Source: Litorilinea aerophila
Lineage (GTDB): Bacteria; Chloroflexota; Anaerolineae; Caldilineales; Caldilineaceae
Direction of reading: 5' to 3'
Assembly (NCBI RefSeq): GCF_006569185.2
Contig: NZ_VIGC02000010.1
Coordinates: forward strand, 1 to 64,000
Length of the DNA: 64,000 bases
The position numbers and the translations under genes are program-made. The notes under the pieces are model-generated. The model ran no database searches. It saw only the letters and a list, made by a program, of their open reading frames with translations, and had not been told where the DNA came from. Shown piece after piece: positions 35,357-44,826 of this stretch; position 1 is the stretch's first letter, and the number at the start of each line of letters is the position of its first letter.

Positions 35357-36058
35357 TTATCCTTCCTTGAATGTGGGAGTTCGTTGTTCTTCGGCCCCAT
35401 CTTCTTCTGTTTCGTCTTTCTGTTCGGTTTCGTTTTCCAGTTCAGCCCGGGTGCGTTGGGTCAGCGTGTGGCGGATGTACCACAGGGCGACTGCAACAAA
35501 GACCAGGGACGCGATCCAGCCAAAGGTCTCCAGGTTGGCCTCGATGCGCTGGAGGGACTGGGTGGCATGGTAGCCCAGCCAAGTCAGCGCGCCGGTCCAG
35601 ATCATCTCGCCTACCACGATGGGCAGGAACCACTTGCGCCAGGAGACCCGGGCCAGGCCGGCGGCGATCAGGGTCGGGATCATGAACCCGGCAGTCAGTT
35701 TGGCCATCAACACCAGCTTGGTGGCGTGATCGTGCATTCCCTGGACCAGCCGGTCGATATGGCGCTTTTGAATGCCCAGCCAGCGGCCATGGCGGTAGAG
35801 CCGCTCCACGGTGCCCAGGTATCCCAGCCCATACCACAGGATGTCGGCGGTCAGGTTGCCCGCCGCGGCCGCCAGGAAGACCAGATCCAGCCGCATGAAG
35901 CCGGCGGAGGCAGCCGCTGCACCCAACAGGGTGGCGATGGGGCCTTCCACCGCAACCAACAGAGCCAGCAAGACATACGTCCATGCGCCCAGGTCGGGCA
36001 GGGCGCCATTCTGCAGTGTTGAACGGATCAAATCAATTAATTGTGTCAAAAATTGCAT
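35357..36058 (-). CDS. DedA/SNARE-associated membrane protein
   Basis: This 233-residue integral membrane protein of the DedA (VTT) superfamily has helices at WTYVLLALLVAVEGPIATLL, FLAAAAGNLTADILWYGLGY, a re-entrant GFMIPTLIAAGLAR and two C-terminal helices. A highly acidic tail rich in Glu, Gln and Thr follows. DedA proteins take part in lipid-carrier (undecaprenyl phosphate) or phospholipid translocation and envelope homeostasis. Pairing with a glycosyltransferase fits a role in glycan or lipid-carrier recycling. Confidence 0.85.
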   Translation of the reverse strand: MQFLTQLIDLIRSTLQNGALPDLGAWTYVLLALLVAVEGPIATLLGAAAASAGFMRLDLVFLAAAAGNLTADILWYGLGYLGTVERLYRHGRWLGIQKRHIDRLVQGMHDHATKLVLMAKLTAGFMIPTLIAAGLARVSWRKWFLPIVVGEMIWTGALTWLGYHATQSLQRIEANLETFGWIASLVFVAVALWYIRHTLTQRTRAELENETEQKDETEEDGAEEQRTPTFKEG

Positions 36059-36293
36059 GACGGGCGTTGTCGTTTTGTTTTCATTTTGTTAACATCCCGC
36101 GCCACAGCCACCATGGCCCTGTTTTGCTCCATGGCGCCCATGTCTGAAATCACTTCCCCTTATGATATGTCATGATTCAGAAAGGGGCCAAGATAAAGGA
36201 GTGCTAACCGGGGAGAAACGCGCTGCTGGACCGGTTGCCGAGGAGAACCGCAAAAGCACAGGGGCGGGGATCCCCAACGTCCATCCCCGCCCC

Positions 36294-36328
36294 AATCTTC
36301 AATCTTCAATCTTCAATCTTCAGTCTTC
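36294..36328. repeat. Heptanucleotide tandem array (AATCTTC)n
   Basis: Five consecutive 7-base units (four exact AATCTTC and one AGTCTTC) occupy 36294-36328. They end five bases before the stop codon of the oxidoreductase gene at 36334. The 7-base period is not a codon multiple. The rest of 36059-36293 shows no gene. Confidence 0.85.
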
Positions 36329-36333
36329 TCTCC

Positions 36334-37452
36334 TCACACCATCACCGCGGTGGACACCGACGCCTCTCGCACCTCATCGGCGGTCACCTCCCGGCCCAGC
36401 TGATTCGACAGGTAGATGCCTTCAGAGATGAGCATGGTGTTGAGGGCCAGTTGGGCTGTAGGCAGCAGCTCCACCCGGCCCTGCAGGGCCGCGATCCAAT
36501 GCTGCTGAGGCCCATCGTAGGCGTCGCCGTGGCCCCGGACCGTGTGCAGCCGGAACTGGAAGCGGTCCAGGTCGGCGGTGGAGACCAGGTCCAGGTCGCC
36601 GATGGTGTGGAAGTAGCCGAAGGGCTTCAGGCGCACGCCGCCCCGAGTCCCCACCACGCTGGAGCCCTCGATGGTGTCCAGCTGAATGGCCCAGGCTTCG
36701 ATGATGTCCAGGGTGATACCGTCGGCCATGCGCACAAAGCCCAGCCCCAGCTCCTCCACGTTGTAGCCGCTAAGTTCACGCCGGGCTTCGTCCATCTCCA
36801 GTTCCTGGTAGGTCTTGCCCGAGATGCGTTCCACCGCAGGGTTGCCCAGGAGGTAGAGGATGGTGGAGATGTGATAGACGCCCATGTCATAGAGCGCGCC
36901 GCCGGCCGCGTTCTGCTTCTGGACGAAGGTGGGGCTGCCGTAGCCGTCCACAAAGGGGCGCCCCCGGCGCCGATGGCCGGTGGAGCGGGCATGGTAGAGC
37001 CGGCCCAGGTGGCCGCCGTCGATGAGGGCCTTGGCTGCCTTGGTCTCCCTGTCAAAGAGGTTCTGGATCTGGATGCTGAGCTTGCGCCCGGTGCGCTCGG
37101 CCGTCTCCAGCATGCGGGCCGCGTCCACGTAGGAGCCCGCCATGGGTTTCTCGCAGAAGACATGCTTGCCCGCCTCCAGCGCGGCCACGGTGACGGGCAT
37201 GTGGAAGTTGTTGTGGAGGCAGACATCCACCGCGTCGATGTCGTCTCGCGCCAGAAGCTGGCGGAAGTCGGTGTAGACGTTGGGGATGCCAAAGAGCGCA
37301 CCTACCCGTTTGGCTTCGGCCTCGTTGATGTCCGCGATGGCCACCACCTCCGCCCCTTCGATGCCGCTGTAGTTCTGCAGATGCCGTTTGCCGATCTGGC
37401 CCACGCCGATGACCCCAACCCGGATCCGGGGCAGCGCTGTACTTTCGCTCAT
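36334..37452 (-). CDS. Gfo/Idh/MocA-family oxidoreductase
   Basis: This 372-residue NAD(P)-dependent sugar or cyclitol dehydrogenase has a Rossmann motif, [17 protein letters not shown], at residues 12-28. [15 protein letters not shown] contains the EKP motif, whose lysine is catalytic. The C-terminal alpha/beta domain has [20 protein letters not shown], supplying the Asp/His pair. AGGAGAATCTC precedes the ATG. It stands alone. Substrates in this family range from glucose and inositol to UDP-sugars, and sequence alone does not decide. Confidence 0.92.
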   Translation of the reverse strand: MSESTALPRIRVGVIGVGQIGKRHLQNYSGIEGAEVVAIADINEAEAKRVGALFGIPNVYTDFRQLLARDDIDAVDVCLHNNFHMPVTVAALEAGKHVFCEKPMAGSYVDAARMLETAERTGRKLSIQIQNLFDRETKAAKALIDGGHLGRLYHARSTGHRRRGRPFVDGYGSPTFVQKQNAAGGALYDMGVYHISTILYLLGNPAVERISGKTYQELEMDEARRELSGYNVEELGLGFVRMADGITLDIIEAWAIQLDTIEGSSVVGTRGGVRLKPFGYFHTIGDLDLVSTADLDRFQFRLHTVRGHGDAYDGPQQHWIAALQGRVELLPTAQLALNTMLISEGIYLSNQLGREVTADEVREASVSTAVMV

Positions 37453-37680
37453 GAGATTCTCCTGAGTGGCTGGCTGGCGCTGTGCCTGGGAGCTTGCCGC
37501 TGGCAGCACAGCAAGGATGGATGGCGGGCCGCCGTCCGGCCCAAAGGAAGCCGCCCGGCCCATGGGCTCACCGGGCCAGGCGTGTCACCTTCAGTCTACT
37601 CAAGATGGGGTCTGGCGTCAACGCGCGGAAATAACAGGGGTATGGTTCACAATCGTCGGGGGGCGCCCATCGGATGCCAC

Positions 37681-37745
37681 TGTAGGGGCGCTGCTTGCTG
37701 CGTCCGTCACTGTGCTGCGCCACAACGCGGCGCAGCACAGCACAA
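37681..37745. repeat. Palindromic intergenic sequence between oxidoreductase and Usp genes
   Basis: TGTGCTGCGCC (37711-37721) and GGCGCAGCACA (37729-37739) form a perfect 11-bp stem with a 7-base loop. The stem is preceded by a TGTAGGGGCGCTGC phrase related to other repeats in the window. No U-tract follows on either strand, so it is more like a REP element than an intrinsic terminator. Nothing else is seen in 37453-37764. Confidence 0.5.
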
Positions 37746-37764
37746 AAACGCCCTCATTCCCCGT

Positions 37765-38814
37765 TTAGCTCAGCACTTCCAGATGTTGCAGGATGTCGCC
37801 GGCAAGGGCAGGGCCACCTGCCTGGCGCTCGCCTTGAGCGCCAAAGGAGCGGTCGGCCGGCGCCTGCTCCACGGCGGCCTGCTCGGCCTGGGTCAGGATT
37901 TCCTGGTCCCGGGGCAGATCCTGGACGAAGAGGAGTGGGGTGGTGCCGTGGAGGATGAAGCTGGCCGCGATGCTGCCGAAGGGCCAGCGGGTTTCCCCCG
38001 AATAGCCGTGGGCACACATCACCACCAGGTCCACCTGCTCCGACTCCACCAGCTCGTGCAGGTAGGTGGCCACGCCAGACGCCACGGCCAGCCGGGTCTG
38101 GATCTTTGTGCCTGCGCCCATGTGGCTGCGCAGGCTTTCCAGGTACTCCTGGGCAGCCTGCCGGTTGAGGGCCACCAGCCGGTCCACCAGCTCCTGCTCT
38201 TCCGGCGATAGCGGCGTCCGTCGGGGCACTTCCGGCTTCCGTACCACGTGGGCCAGGAGCAGCTCCGCCTGAAAGTGGCGGGCCAGGGAAGAGGCTGGCG
38301 CCAGGGCACATTCTGCCCGCCGTGAGCCATCCAACGGGGCCAGGATCTTGCGATAGGCCAGGGTGTCCAGTTCCGCCGAACCGGTGCGATAGGCCCGGAT
38401 CAGCATGACGCCGGTGTTGGCCCGGACGATCACCTTCTGGGCCACGCTGCTCAGGTTCCAACCGCTCAGTCCGCTATAGCCATGGCTGCTCAACAGGATG
38501 AGGTCGGCCTCCTCCCGATGGGCACAGTCCAAAATACAGTTCGCTGCCCGCCCTTCACAGAGGAGGGGAACCGCCTGCACCTGGAGGGCATCCAGCCGTC
38601 TGGCCACCTGTTCCAGGTAGCGCTTCGCTTCCTGTCGACGCATCTGCCATTCCAGTGGATCTGGACAACGGCCTTGCTCGCCGTTGGAGGTGATTTCCAA
38701 CACGTGTACCAGGGTACACGTGGCGCCAAAGGTACGGGCAAATGCCACTGCATGGGGTAAGACACATTCCGCCAGGGGGGACCCATCGAGTGGGATAAGA
38801 ATGTGCTTGAACAT
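37765..38814 (-). CDS. Tandem universal stress protein (two Usp domains)
   Basis: This 349-residue cytoplasmic protein is made of two UspA folds. The first starts ILIPLDGSPLAECVL and ends in a partial ATP-binding motif (LLSSHGYSGLSGWNLSSVAQ). The second starts ILAPLDGSRRAECAL and ends VMCAHGYSGETRWPFGSIA. The G-2x-G-9x-G(S/T) ATP-binding pattern is recognisable in both. A 35-residue tail of low complexity follows. Start after AAAGGAGCCCTGTC. The promoter presumably lies in 38815-39100, which is AT-richer than its surroundings. Confidence 0.92.
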   Translation of the reverse strand: MFKHILIPLDGSPLAECVLPHAVAFARTFGATCTLVHVLEITSNGEQGRCPDPLEWQMRRQEAKRYLEQVARRLDALQVQAVPLLCEGRAANCILDCAHREEADLILLSSHGYSGLSGWNLSSVAQKVIVRANTGVMLIRAYRTGSAELDTLAYRKILAPLDGSRRAECALAPASSLARHFQAELLLAHVVRKPEVPRRTPLSPEEQELVDRLVALNRQAAQEYLESLRSHMGAGTKIQTRLAVASGVATYLHELVESEQVDLVVMCAHGYSGETRWPFGSIAASFILHGTTPLLFVQDLPRDQEILTQAEQAAVEQAPADRSFGAQGERQAGGPALAGDILQHLEVLS

Positions 38815-39248
38815 GACAGGGCTCCTTTCGGGAAAATAACTGGGGACACAGTGCGCTCTCGAGGCCATTTCCAGAGGACGCCTGGTCTGGCGAACTGGAA
38901 TGGCCGCTGGGAGGGATATCATCCACACCCAATCCAGGAAAGAAGGAAAGGATGAGACCAGATGAGGCCTTCCATCAGGCCGGCGGCGATGAGGCAAGCG
39001 ATGAGGGCCTACAACGATGACTACATCATGAGTCGCACAACGTGTACCCTACAATATCTAGTATACCCCAAAAATGGTGCCGTGGGCATGTGAATTTTGC
39101 ACAATTTTTCTTCTTCCAGCGATCTGCTGGCAGACACAAACCAGTCGTGGAGGGCACGTTTGACCCTCACTTGCCCCGTGGCTCAAGGCAGGTGAAATCA
39201 GTGTAGTGGAGATGGAACGAAGAAACAACGGTAGGGGCGCCAGTCTTT

Positions 39249-39267
39249 TCCTGGCGATTTCGCCAGG
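39249..39267. repeat. Short perfect hairpin 3' of the GT39 gene
   Basis: CCTGGCG-ATTT-CGCCAGG (39250-39267) is a perfect 7-bp stem with a 4-base loop. It lies just downstream (minus strand) of the GT39-type gene stop at 39276. There is no U-run, so termination is uncertain. The region 38815-39275 otherwise contains no gene. Confidence 0.45.
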
Positions 39268-39275
39268 ATGGGCGG

Positions 39276-40847
39276 TTACGGGGAGCACGGTTCGAAGCGG
39301 TAGACGGCCAGACCGACGAACGTCTGTTTGTCCGCCAGGCAGAAGTGTTCGTGTAGTCGTTGCAGGGTCAGGCGTTCCGGATCGGTGTACCACTCATGGG
39401 AGTAGATCAGCCAGACCCGCTCCCGCCCGGCCACCAGCCGATCCAGCCGGGGCAGATCCGCCTGACTCATTTTGGGCTCCAACACGCCCCGGTCGAAGAG
39501 ATCCACCGGCAGGCCCCGGCGCTCCGGCAGGGGTGCCTGCGGGTCAGCGTGATACCGCCGGAGGTAGTAGTCGAAGGGGAGCTGGACCCAGCTGGCGTGG
39601 AAGAGGAGGAGATCGCCCGGTCGGCTTTCCCGGGCCACGTAAGCCGCGGCGGCATCCCATTCTTCTTTCTGAAAATAGAGGTAATAGCTGCCCAGCCCCA
39701 GCAGATCCAGGGCGAGGAGGAAGGCCAGCGCGGCGCCCGCCAGCCGGATTCGGCCTGCCCGGGCCAGCTTCCCCAGCCCCAGGGCCACCAGCAGGTAGTA
39801 GGCCAGGGCGGTCCAGATCAGGGTGCGGTCCGAGAAGATGGGGCGCCGCAGGCTGACGGCCAGCTCGCCCAGGGCCGGCACCAGGAAGAGGCTCGCCAGG
39901 AGCAGCCCCAGCCCACCACGTTGCCTGGACAGGCCGTACAGGGCCAGCAGCCCCCCCACCGTCGCGCCCAGGGCGGCCAGGGGCAAGCCCGCCGGAGCGC
40001 CCAGGTGGGCCACGTTGAAGTCCCGAAAGGCCGCCCAGACGGTGCCCAGGGTGGGGGGCAGGATCCAGAATTCCTGGTCCACCAGTCGCGCCTGTTCCAC
40101 AAAGGCCCAGCTCCACGGCGACCAGAGGAGCAGGGCCAGGGCCTGGCAGCCCAGCCAGCGCCTTAGAAACCCGGGATGATCCAGGCCGGGCAAGTGGGTA
40201 GCGGACGGCTGGCGACGCTCCACGGCCCACAGGGCCAGCACGCCGAGATTGAGCGCCAGGGGAAAGAAGGCGGCCGCGGTGTTGTGGGTCAGCATGGTCG
40301 CAGCCTGGGCCACAGCCAGCCCCACCCCCCAGCGCCACCGCCCCGGCTCCTGGAGGAAGCGGGCCAGCAGGTAGAGCGCGGCCCCGGCCGTGAGGGTGAG
40401 CAGGGCGTACATGCGGGCCTCCTGGGCGTAGCGCACGTGGAACGGCGCCAGCGCCAGCAGGGTCGCTGCCATCAGCCCCACCCGGGCATCGGCCAGGCGG
40501 CGACCGGCCCCGTAGAGGAACAGGATGCTCCCCCCGCTGCAGAGGGCCGACAGGCTGCGCACCCCGGCTTCGCTGTCCCCCCACAGGTTCATCCAGCCGT
40601 GGAGCAGCGCGTAGTACAGGGGGGGATGTTGGTCGATGCGGATGAGCCAGCCCACCAGATCGGGCAGGCTCTGGCGGGCCATCCAGAGGCTGAAGGCTTC
40701 ATCCAGCCAGAGGGTCTTGTGGCCCAAGGCCAGGAAGCGCAGGCCAGTACCCAGCACGGCCACCCCCAGGGCCAGCCAGGTCCAGCGGTCCATCGTGGCA
40801 AGGCCCAGGCGGAGGGTTGCCGTCCTGGGGTGAGCGGCTTGTCTCAT
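39276..40847 (-). CDS. Polytopic membrane glycosyltransferase (GT39/ArnT-like)
   Basis: This protein of about 523 residues has 10-12 helices. The first external loop contains TLWLDEAFSLWMAR, with the acidic pair in the position of the catalytic DE of protein-O-mannosyl- and ArnT-type GT-C transferases. HPPLYYALLHGW follows. It would transfer a sugar from a polyprenyl-phosphate donor to a lipid or protein outside the membrane. The C-terminal soluble domain (about 400-523) ends VGLAVYRFEP. ATG 40847 overlaps the LLM gene stop as ATGA; MDRWTW 18 codons inside is an alternative start. Confidence 0.85.
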   Translation of the reverse strand: MRQAAHPRTATLRLGLATMDRWTWLALGVAVLGTGLRFLALGHKTLWLDEAFSLWMARQSLPDLVGWLIRIDQHPPLYYALLHGWMNLWGDSEAGVRSLSALCSGGSILFLYGAGRRLADARVGLMAATLLALAPFHVRYAQEARMYALLTLTAGAALYLLARFLQEPGRWRWGVGLAVAQAATMLTHNTAAAFFPLALNLGVLALWAVERRQPSATHLPGLDHPGFLRRWLGCQALALLLWSPWSWAFVEQARLVDQEFWILPPTLGTVWAAFRDFNVAHLGAPAGLPLAALGATVGGLLALYGLSRQRGGLGLLLASLFLVPALGELAVSLRRPIFSDRTLIWTALAYYLLVALGLGKLARAGRIRLAGAALAFLLALDLLGLGSYYLYFQKEEWDAAAAYVARESRPGDLLLFHASWVQLPFDYYLRRYHADPQAPLPERRGLPVDLFDRGVLEPKMSQADLPRLDRLVAGRERVWLIYSHEWYTDPERLTLQRLHEHFCLADKQTFVGLAVYRFEPCSP

Positions 40848-41779
40848 TGGAACTGGGGAATCACCCTTTCGGCGAAGAGCCGGACCCCCTCGGTCCGGGG
40901 GAAGTCGGCGAAGCGGGCGATGAAGTAACTGCAGCCCAGCTCCGTGAAGGCCCGGAGCTGCTCGGCCACCTGGTCCGGCGTACCCACCAGCCCCGCGCCG
41001 CTGTAGAAGGGGGACGCCTCGGCCATGCGCCGGGCCTCGGCCTCGGTTTCGGCCACGGCCACCACTTCCACGGCCCACGTCTTGCGAATTTCATCGTAGT
41101 CCCGCCCTTCCGCGTCGCAGTGGCGGCGGAGCACCTCCAGCTTGTGGCGGTAGTTCTCCAACGTGCCGCCGGGGATGTTCCACCAGTCGGCGTGGCGGGC
41201 CACCACCCGCAGGGTGAGCTGTTCGCCGCCGCCGCCGATGAGGATGGGCGGCCGGGGATTCGGCTTGGGCTCACAGTAGGCATGCTCGATGTGGTAATGT
41301 CGGCCGTGGAAGGTGGCCGGCGTCTCTGTCCACAGGCGGCGGACGATCTGGACAGCCTCCTCTAGCTGGCGGATGCGGGTGGCGGGCTTGGGGAAGTCGT
41401 AGCCGTAGGCCCGGTATTCGTCTTCCTTCCAGCCTGCGCCGATGCCCAGGATGAAGCGTCCGCTGCTCAGGAGCTGGAGGGTGGCGCCCATCTTGGCCAG
41501 GAGGGCCGGGTTGCGGTAGGACTGGCAGAGGACGATGGTGCCGAATTTCAGGCGAGGGAAGGCGCCCGCCAGGTAGCAGATGGTGGACAGACATTCCAGG
41601 GTGGGGATGTCGTCGGCGGCAAAGCGGGCCCAGGGGATGAAGTGATCCGCCACCCAGGCCGAGTCAAAGGCGTCGCCCAGGGCCTCCAGGTTGCGGACGA
41701 TCTGTTGGACGAAGTCCGGGCCGCTGCTTCCGTCCACCGGGAAGGCCGGGACTCGCCAGCCAAATTGAACAGTGCTCAT
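40844..41779 (-). CDS. LLM-class F420-dependent oxidoreductase-like protein
   Basis: This 311-residue TIM-barrel protein of the luciferase-like monooxygenase family has FDSAWVADHFIPW, FGTIVLCQSYRNPALLAKMG, GRFILGIGAGWKEDEYRAYG and PPILIGGGGEQLTLRVVAR. These match the TIGR03560-type F420-dependent branch more than FMN-dependent luciferases. It uses a reduced deazaflavin or flavin to reduce or oxidise an unknown substrate. GGAGCGCAACG precedes the ATG. The translational overlap with the GT39 gene is unusual for the pair. Confidence 0.9.
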   Translation of the reverse strand: MSTVQFGWRVPAFPVDGSSGPDFVQQIVRNLEALGDAFDSAWVADHFIPWARFAADDIPTLECLSTICYLAGAFPRLKFGTIVLCQSYRNPALLAKMGATLQLLSSGRFILGIGAGWKEDEYRAYGYDFPKPATRIRQLEEAVQIVRRLWTETPATFHGRHYHIEHAYCEPKPNPRPPILIGGGGEQLTLRVVARHADWWNIPGGTLENYRHKLEVLRRHCDAEGRDYDEIRKTWAVEVVAVAETEAEARRMAEASPFYSGAGLVGTPDQVAEQLRAFTELGCSYFIARFADFPRTEGVRLFAERVIPQFQ

Positions 41780-41922
41780 CGTTGCGCTCCTTTGTGCTCT
41801 TTTTGATCCTCTTGCGGTCTTTGCGTTCATCCACAGACAGGAACTCTTCTGCTCCCATCCCCTTCCCCTGGCGGGAGGGCTGGGGGCGAGGGGGTGTGTC
41901 GCTTCCCGCCTCCCCAATATAC

Positions 41923-41951
41923 TTGCCCCGGCCCCTTTCGTCCATTATACT
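41923..41951 (+). promoter_or_regulatory. Promoter of the nine-gene sugar-acid operon
   Basis: TTGCCC (41923-41928), a 17-base spacer and TATACT (41946-41951) lie about 50 bases upstream of the SIS gene start. The -10 is strong and the -35 partial. A copy of the C-rich/G-rich repeat precedes it. No other promoter of similar quality is apparent before the following genes, in line with one long transcript. Confidence 0.5.
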
Positions 41952-42000
41952 GGTATCCATACGGCTGCGCCATCACCCGACACGCCCGGAAAGGAACCCC

Positions 42001-42774
42001 ATGAATCCCGCATTGGCCTATCTGGATGCCGCCCAGGCTATCCTTCAGCGCATCCGCGAGACCCAGATGGACGCGTTGGAACGGGCGGCCGACATCTGCA
42101 CCCATACCATCGCCAACGAGGGGCTGGTGCACCTCTTCGGCACCGGCCATTCCCGCATGTTCATCGAGGAAATGTTCCCCCGGCACGGCAGCTTTCCCGG
42201 CTTTCACCCCCTGGTGGAACTCTCCCTCACCTACCACAACCAGGTGGTGGGCTCCAATGGCCAGCGCCAGGCCATGTTCCTGGAGCACGTGGAGGGCCTG
42301 GGCAAGGTGATCCTGCGCAATTTCGTGCTGGCTCCGCCAGACAGCTTCATCATCTTCTCCAACAGTGGCGTCAACGAAGTGGTGGTGGAGGTGGCCCTGG
42401 AGGCCAAGAAGCGAGACCTCCCCGTGATCGTGGTGGTCTCCCTGGAGCATTGCCTGGCCTCTGCGCCCAAACACAGCTCCGGCAAACGGCTGCCGGACAT
42501 CGCGGACGTGACCATCGACAACTGCACCCCAGGGGGCGACGCCATGGTGACCATCGACGGGCTGCCGGACCCCGTGGGCCCCGGCTCCACCATCGGTGCG
42601 GCCGCGGTGACCAATGCCCTCAAGTGCCTGATCGCGGATCGCCTGACCCGCCTGGGCAAGCCCCCCATCGTGCTGACCAGCAGCTACTTCATCGGCAGCG
42701 AGGCCTCGGCTCGCCAGTTCGATGCCTGCTACGATGACTATCGGAGGCGTGTCCGTCGTGTCTACGGCTGCTGA
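42001..42774 (+). CDS. SIS-domain sugar isomerase-like protein
   Basis: This 257-residue protein carries a single SIS fold that binds phosphosugars, of the type otherwise seen in GmhA and MurQ. ADICTHTIANEGLVHLFGTG holds the first phosphosugar loop; FIIFSNSGVNEVVVEVALEA is the second loop. PPIVLTSSYFIGSEASARQF lies at the C-terminus. ATG 42001 follows GGAAAGGAACCCC. It is the first gene of the catabolic run to 50816. It probably isomerises or hydrolyses an aldose phosphate or ether-linked phosphosugar, but the reaction is not decided by sequence. Confidence 0.88.
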   Translation: MNPALAYLDAAQAILQRIRETQMDALERAADICTHTIANEGLVHLFGTGHSRMFIEEMFPRHGSFPGFHPLVELSLTYHNQVVGSNGQRQAMFLEHVEGLGKVILRNFVLAPPDSFIIFSNSGVNEVVVEVALEAKKRDLPVIVVVSLEHCLASAPKHSSGKRLPDIADVTIDNCTPGGDAMVTIDGLPDPVGPGSTIGAAAVTNALKCLIADRLTRLGKPPIVLTSSYFIGSEASARQFDACYDDYRRRVRRVYGC

Positions 42775-43744
42775 ATGGCCTGTGCCCCAGGCGCCCACCT
42801 TCTACTTCATCGGCGTGACCACCGGCCACTCCTCTGCCATGGTCCTCTTCCCCCGCTGGATGGAAGCCCTGGGCCGGCCCGAGGTCACCATCCAGGGTGT
42901 GGACTTCGTACCCCACGACCGGCCCGCCCGCTATCGCAGCCTGGTGGAACACATCAAGCGGGAACCCCTGGCCCTGGGAGGGCTGGTCACCACCCACAAG
43001 ATCGACCTGTTGGAGGCATCCCGGGATCTTTTTAACCGCCTGGGACCCTACGCCGCCCTGCTGGGGGAGGTTTCCAGCATTGCCAAGGAGGATGGCCAGC
43101 TGGTGGGCCGGGCCACCGACCCGGTGGCCGGCGGGATCGCGCTGCGGGCGGTGCTGGGCGACGGCTACTTCGGCCGTACCGGCGGCCATCTCCTTTGCTT
43201 CGGCGCAGGGGGCTCGGCCGCGGCCCTGGCCCTCTACCTCATCCGGCAGGAAAAGCCCGAGGACCGTCCCCGGCGCTTCGTGGTGGTCAACCGTTCCCAG
43301 CCTCGGCTGGACCGCCTGCGCAGCCTGGTGGAGCGGCTGCAGACCGACATCCAGTTCGAATACATTTGCAACCAGGATCCCCGGCGCAACGACGAGATCA
43401 TGGCGGCCCTGCCCGACGGCTCGGTGGTGATCAACGCCACGGGCATGGGCAAGGACCGCCCCGGCTCGCCCATCACCGATGCCGGCCGCTTCCCCTTTCG
43501 AGGCGTCGCCTGGGAGCTGAACTATCGGGGCGAGCTGAACTTCCTGCACCAGGCCCTGGCCCAGCAGAAGGCCCGCCAGCTCACCGTGGAGGACGGCTGG
43601 CTCTACTTTCTCCACGGCTGGAGCCTGGTCATCGGCCACGTGCTCCATCGGGAGATCGATCCGGCAACCTTCGACCGCCTGGCCGCCATCGCCGGGGCGG
43701 TGGCCCCACGGACGGGCCTGGGGGCCAGAACGGAGCGTTCCTGA
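42758..43744 (+). CDS. Shikimate-dehydrogenase-like NAD(P) enzyme
   Basis: This protein of about 328 residues has an N-terminal substrate domain with LGGLVTTHKIDLL, in which the lysine corresponds to the catalytic Lys of AroE. GRATDPVAGGIAL corresponds to the AroE NTDxxG loop. The Rossmann half has GHLLCFGAGGSAAALALYL and VVINATGMGKD. GTG 42758 is chosen because GGAGG lies 10 bases upstream. An in-frame ATG at 42722 would overlap the SIS gene further. In a sugar-catabolic operon it more likely oxidises a sugar-derived polyol, aminoshikimate or quinate-like ring than serving aromatic biosynthesis. Confidence 0.85.
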   Translation: MSTAAEWPVPQAPTFYFIGVTTGHSSAMVLFPRWMEALGRPEVTIQGVDFVPHDRPARYRSLVEHIKREPLALGGLVTTHKIDLLEASRDLFNRLGPYAALLGEVSSIAKEDGQLVGRATDPVAGGIALRAVLGDGYFGRTGGHLLCFGAGGSAAALALYLIRQEKPEDRPRRFVVVNRSQPRLDRLRSLVERLQTDIQFEYICNQDPRRNDEIMAALPDGSVVINATGMGKDRPGSPITDAGRFPFRGVAWELNYRGELNFLHQALAQQKARQLTVEDGWLYFLHGWSLVIGHVLHREIDPATFDRLAAIAGAVAPRTGLGARTERS

Positions 43745-43786
43745 CCCTGCAGGGACGCCCCTCTCCAAACCAGTGAGGAACGAGCC

Positions 43787-44821
43787 ATGCAACCCATTCC
43801 ATTGCGTACCACCGTGATCGGCAGTTATCCCTTCCCCGCCTGGCTGGAATTCGCCAGCCAGCACCTCTCGGCCTTCGGCCCGGCCGACGTGGCCGAAATG
43901 GTCGACGACGCCGTCGTGGCCGCCATCCACGACCAGGTCCAGGCCGGGCTGGACGTCATCACCGACGGCGAGCAGACCCGGCTGGACTTCAACCTCTCCT
44001 TCTACGGCTATTTGGATGGGATCGAGCAGGAACAGCAGCCGGCCCGTCGCTTTGGCCCGCCTGCCCACGACCAGCGGGGCAAGCACCGCATCGTGGGCGA
44101 GCTGCGGGCACCCAGGGGCCTGGGCGTAGTGGAGGAATTCCAGCGCCTGCAGCGCCTGGCGCCATCGGGGCCCACCCTCAAGGCCAGCGTCCCCGGCCCG
44201 TACACCCTCAGCGGCCGCCTCATCCCCAACGAGCGCTACCCGGACCGCTATGCGATCACCGAGGCGCTGCTGCCCATCGTGCGTCGCGAGCTGGAAGCCC
44301 TGGTGGAGGCCGGCTGCCAGGAAATCTGCGTGGACGAGCCGTCCATGAGCTGTTACGCCTACCGGGAGGATCCGGAGCGTTTCGTGGACATCTTCAACCG
44401 CACGGTGGCGCCGGTGGTGGGGCGCTGTCGCCTCTCCACCCACCTCTGCTTCGGCAACTACAAGGGCCGGGCCGTGGGGCCCCGCCGCTACGCCCCCATG
44501 TTCCCCGCCTTCCTGAAGATGGCGGTGGATGAAATCCACGTGGAGATGGCCAGCCGGGAATTCGCCGAGATCGAGCTCATCGGCCAAATTGCCGCCGAGC
44601 GGGATGTGGCCGTGGGGATTGTGGACGTCAAGAGCTACTACATCGAGACACCCGAGGACGTGGCCGAGCGGGTTCGCCTTTGCCTGCGCCATGCCCCGCC
44701 GGAGCGGCTGGCCTTTGCGCCGGACTGCGGCCTGAGCCAGACCGCGCGCTGGGCGGCCCGGCTGAAGCTCCAGAACCTGGTGGCCGGCGTCCATCAAGTT
44801 CGCCAGGAGTTAGGAGTGTGA
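43787..44821 (+). CDS. MetE-core-like cobalamin-independent methyltransferase
   Basis: This 344-residue protein has only the C-terminal catalytic barrel of methionine synthase. Candidate zinc ligands are H219 and C221 in STHLCFGNYK, E253 in IHVEMASREF and C314 in FAPDCGLSQ. The E-to-C spacing of 61 matches E. coli MetE. The start MQPIPLRTTVIGSYPFPAWL is typical of stand-alone core-MetE proteins. These transfer methyl groups from methylcobamide or other donors to a thiol. Its presence in a sugar operon suggests the substrate may be O-methylated or that one-carbon units are released. That is inference. It lies 42 bases after the preceding gene. Confidence 0.9.
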   Translation: MQPIPLRTTVIGSYPFPAWLEFASQHLSAFGPADVAEMVDDAVVAAIHDQVQAGLDVITDGEQTRLDFNLSFYGYLDGIEQEQQPARRFGPPAHDQRGKHRIVGELRAPRGLGVVEEFQRLQRLAPSGPTLKASVPGPYTLSGRLIPNERYPDRYAITEALLPIVRRELEALVEAGCQEICVDEPSMSCYAYREDPERFVDIFNRTVAPVVGRCRLSTHLCFGNYKGRAVGPRRYAPMFPAFLKMAVDEIHVEMASREFAEIELIGQIAAERDVAVGIVDVKSYYIETPEDVAERVRLCLRHAPPERLAFAPDCGLSQTARWAARLKLQNLVAGVHQVRQELGV

Positions 44822-44826
44822 CTTCC

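Noticed and set aside
37711-37739. Intrinsic terminator for the universal stress gene
   Set aside because: The stem is strong, but on the minus strand the run of T precedes the stem and does not follow it.
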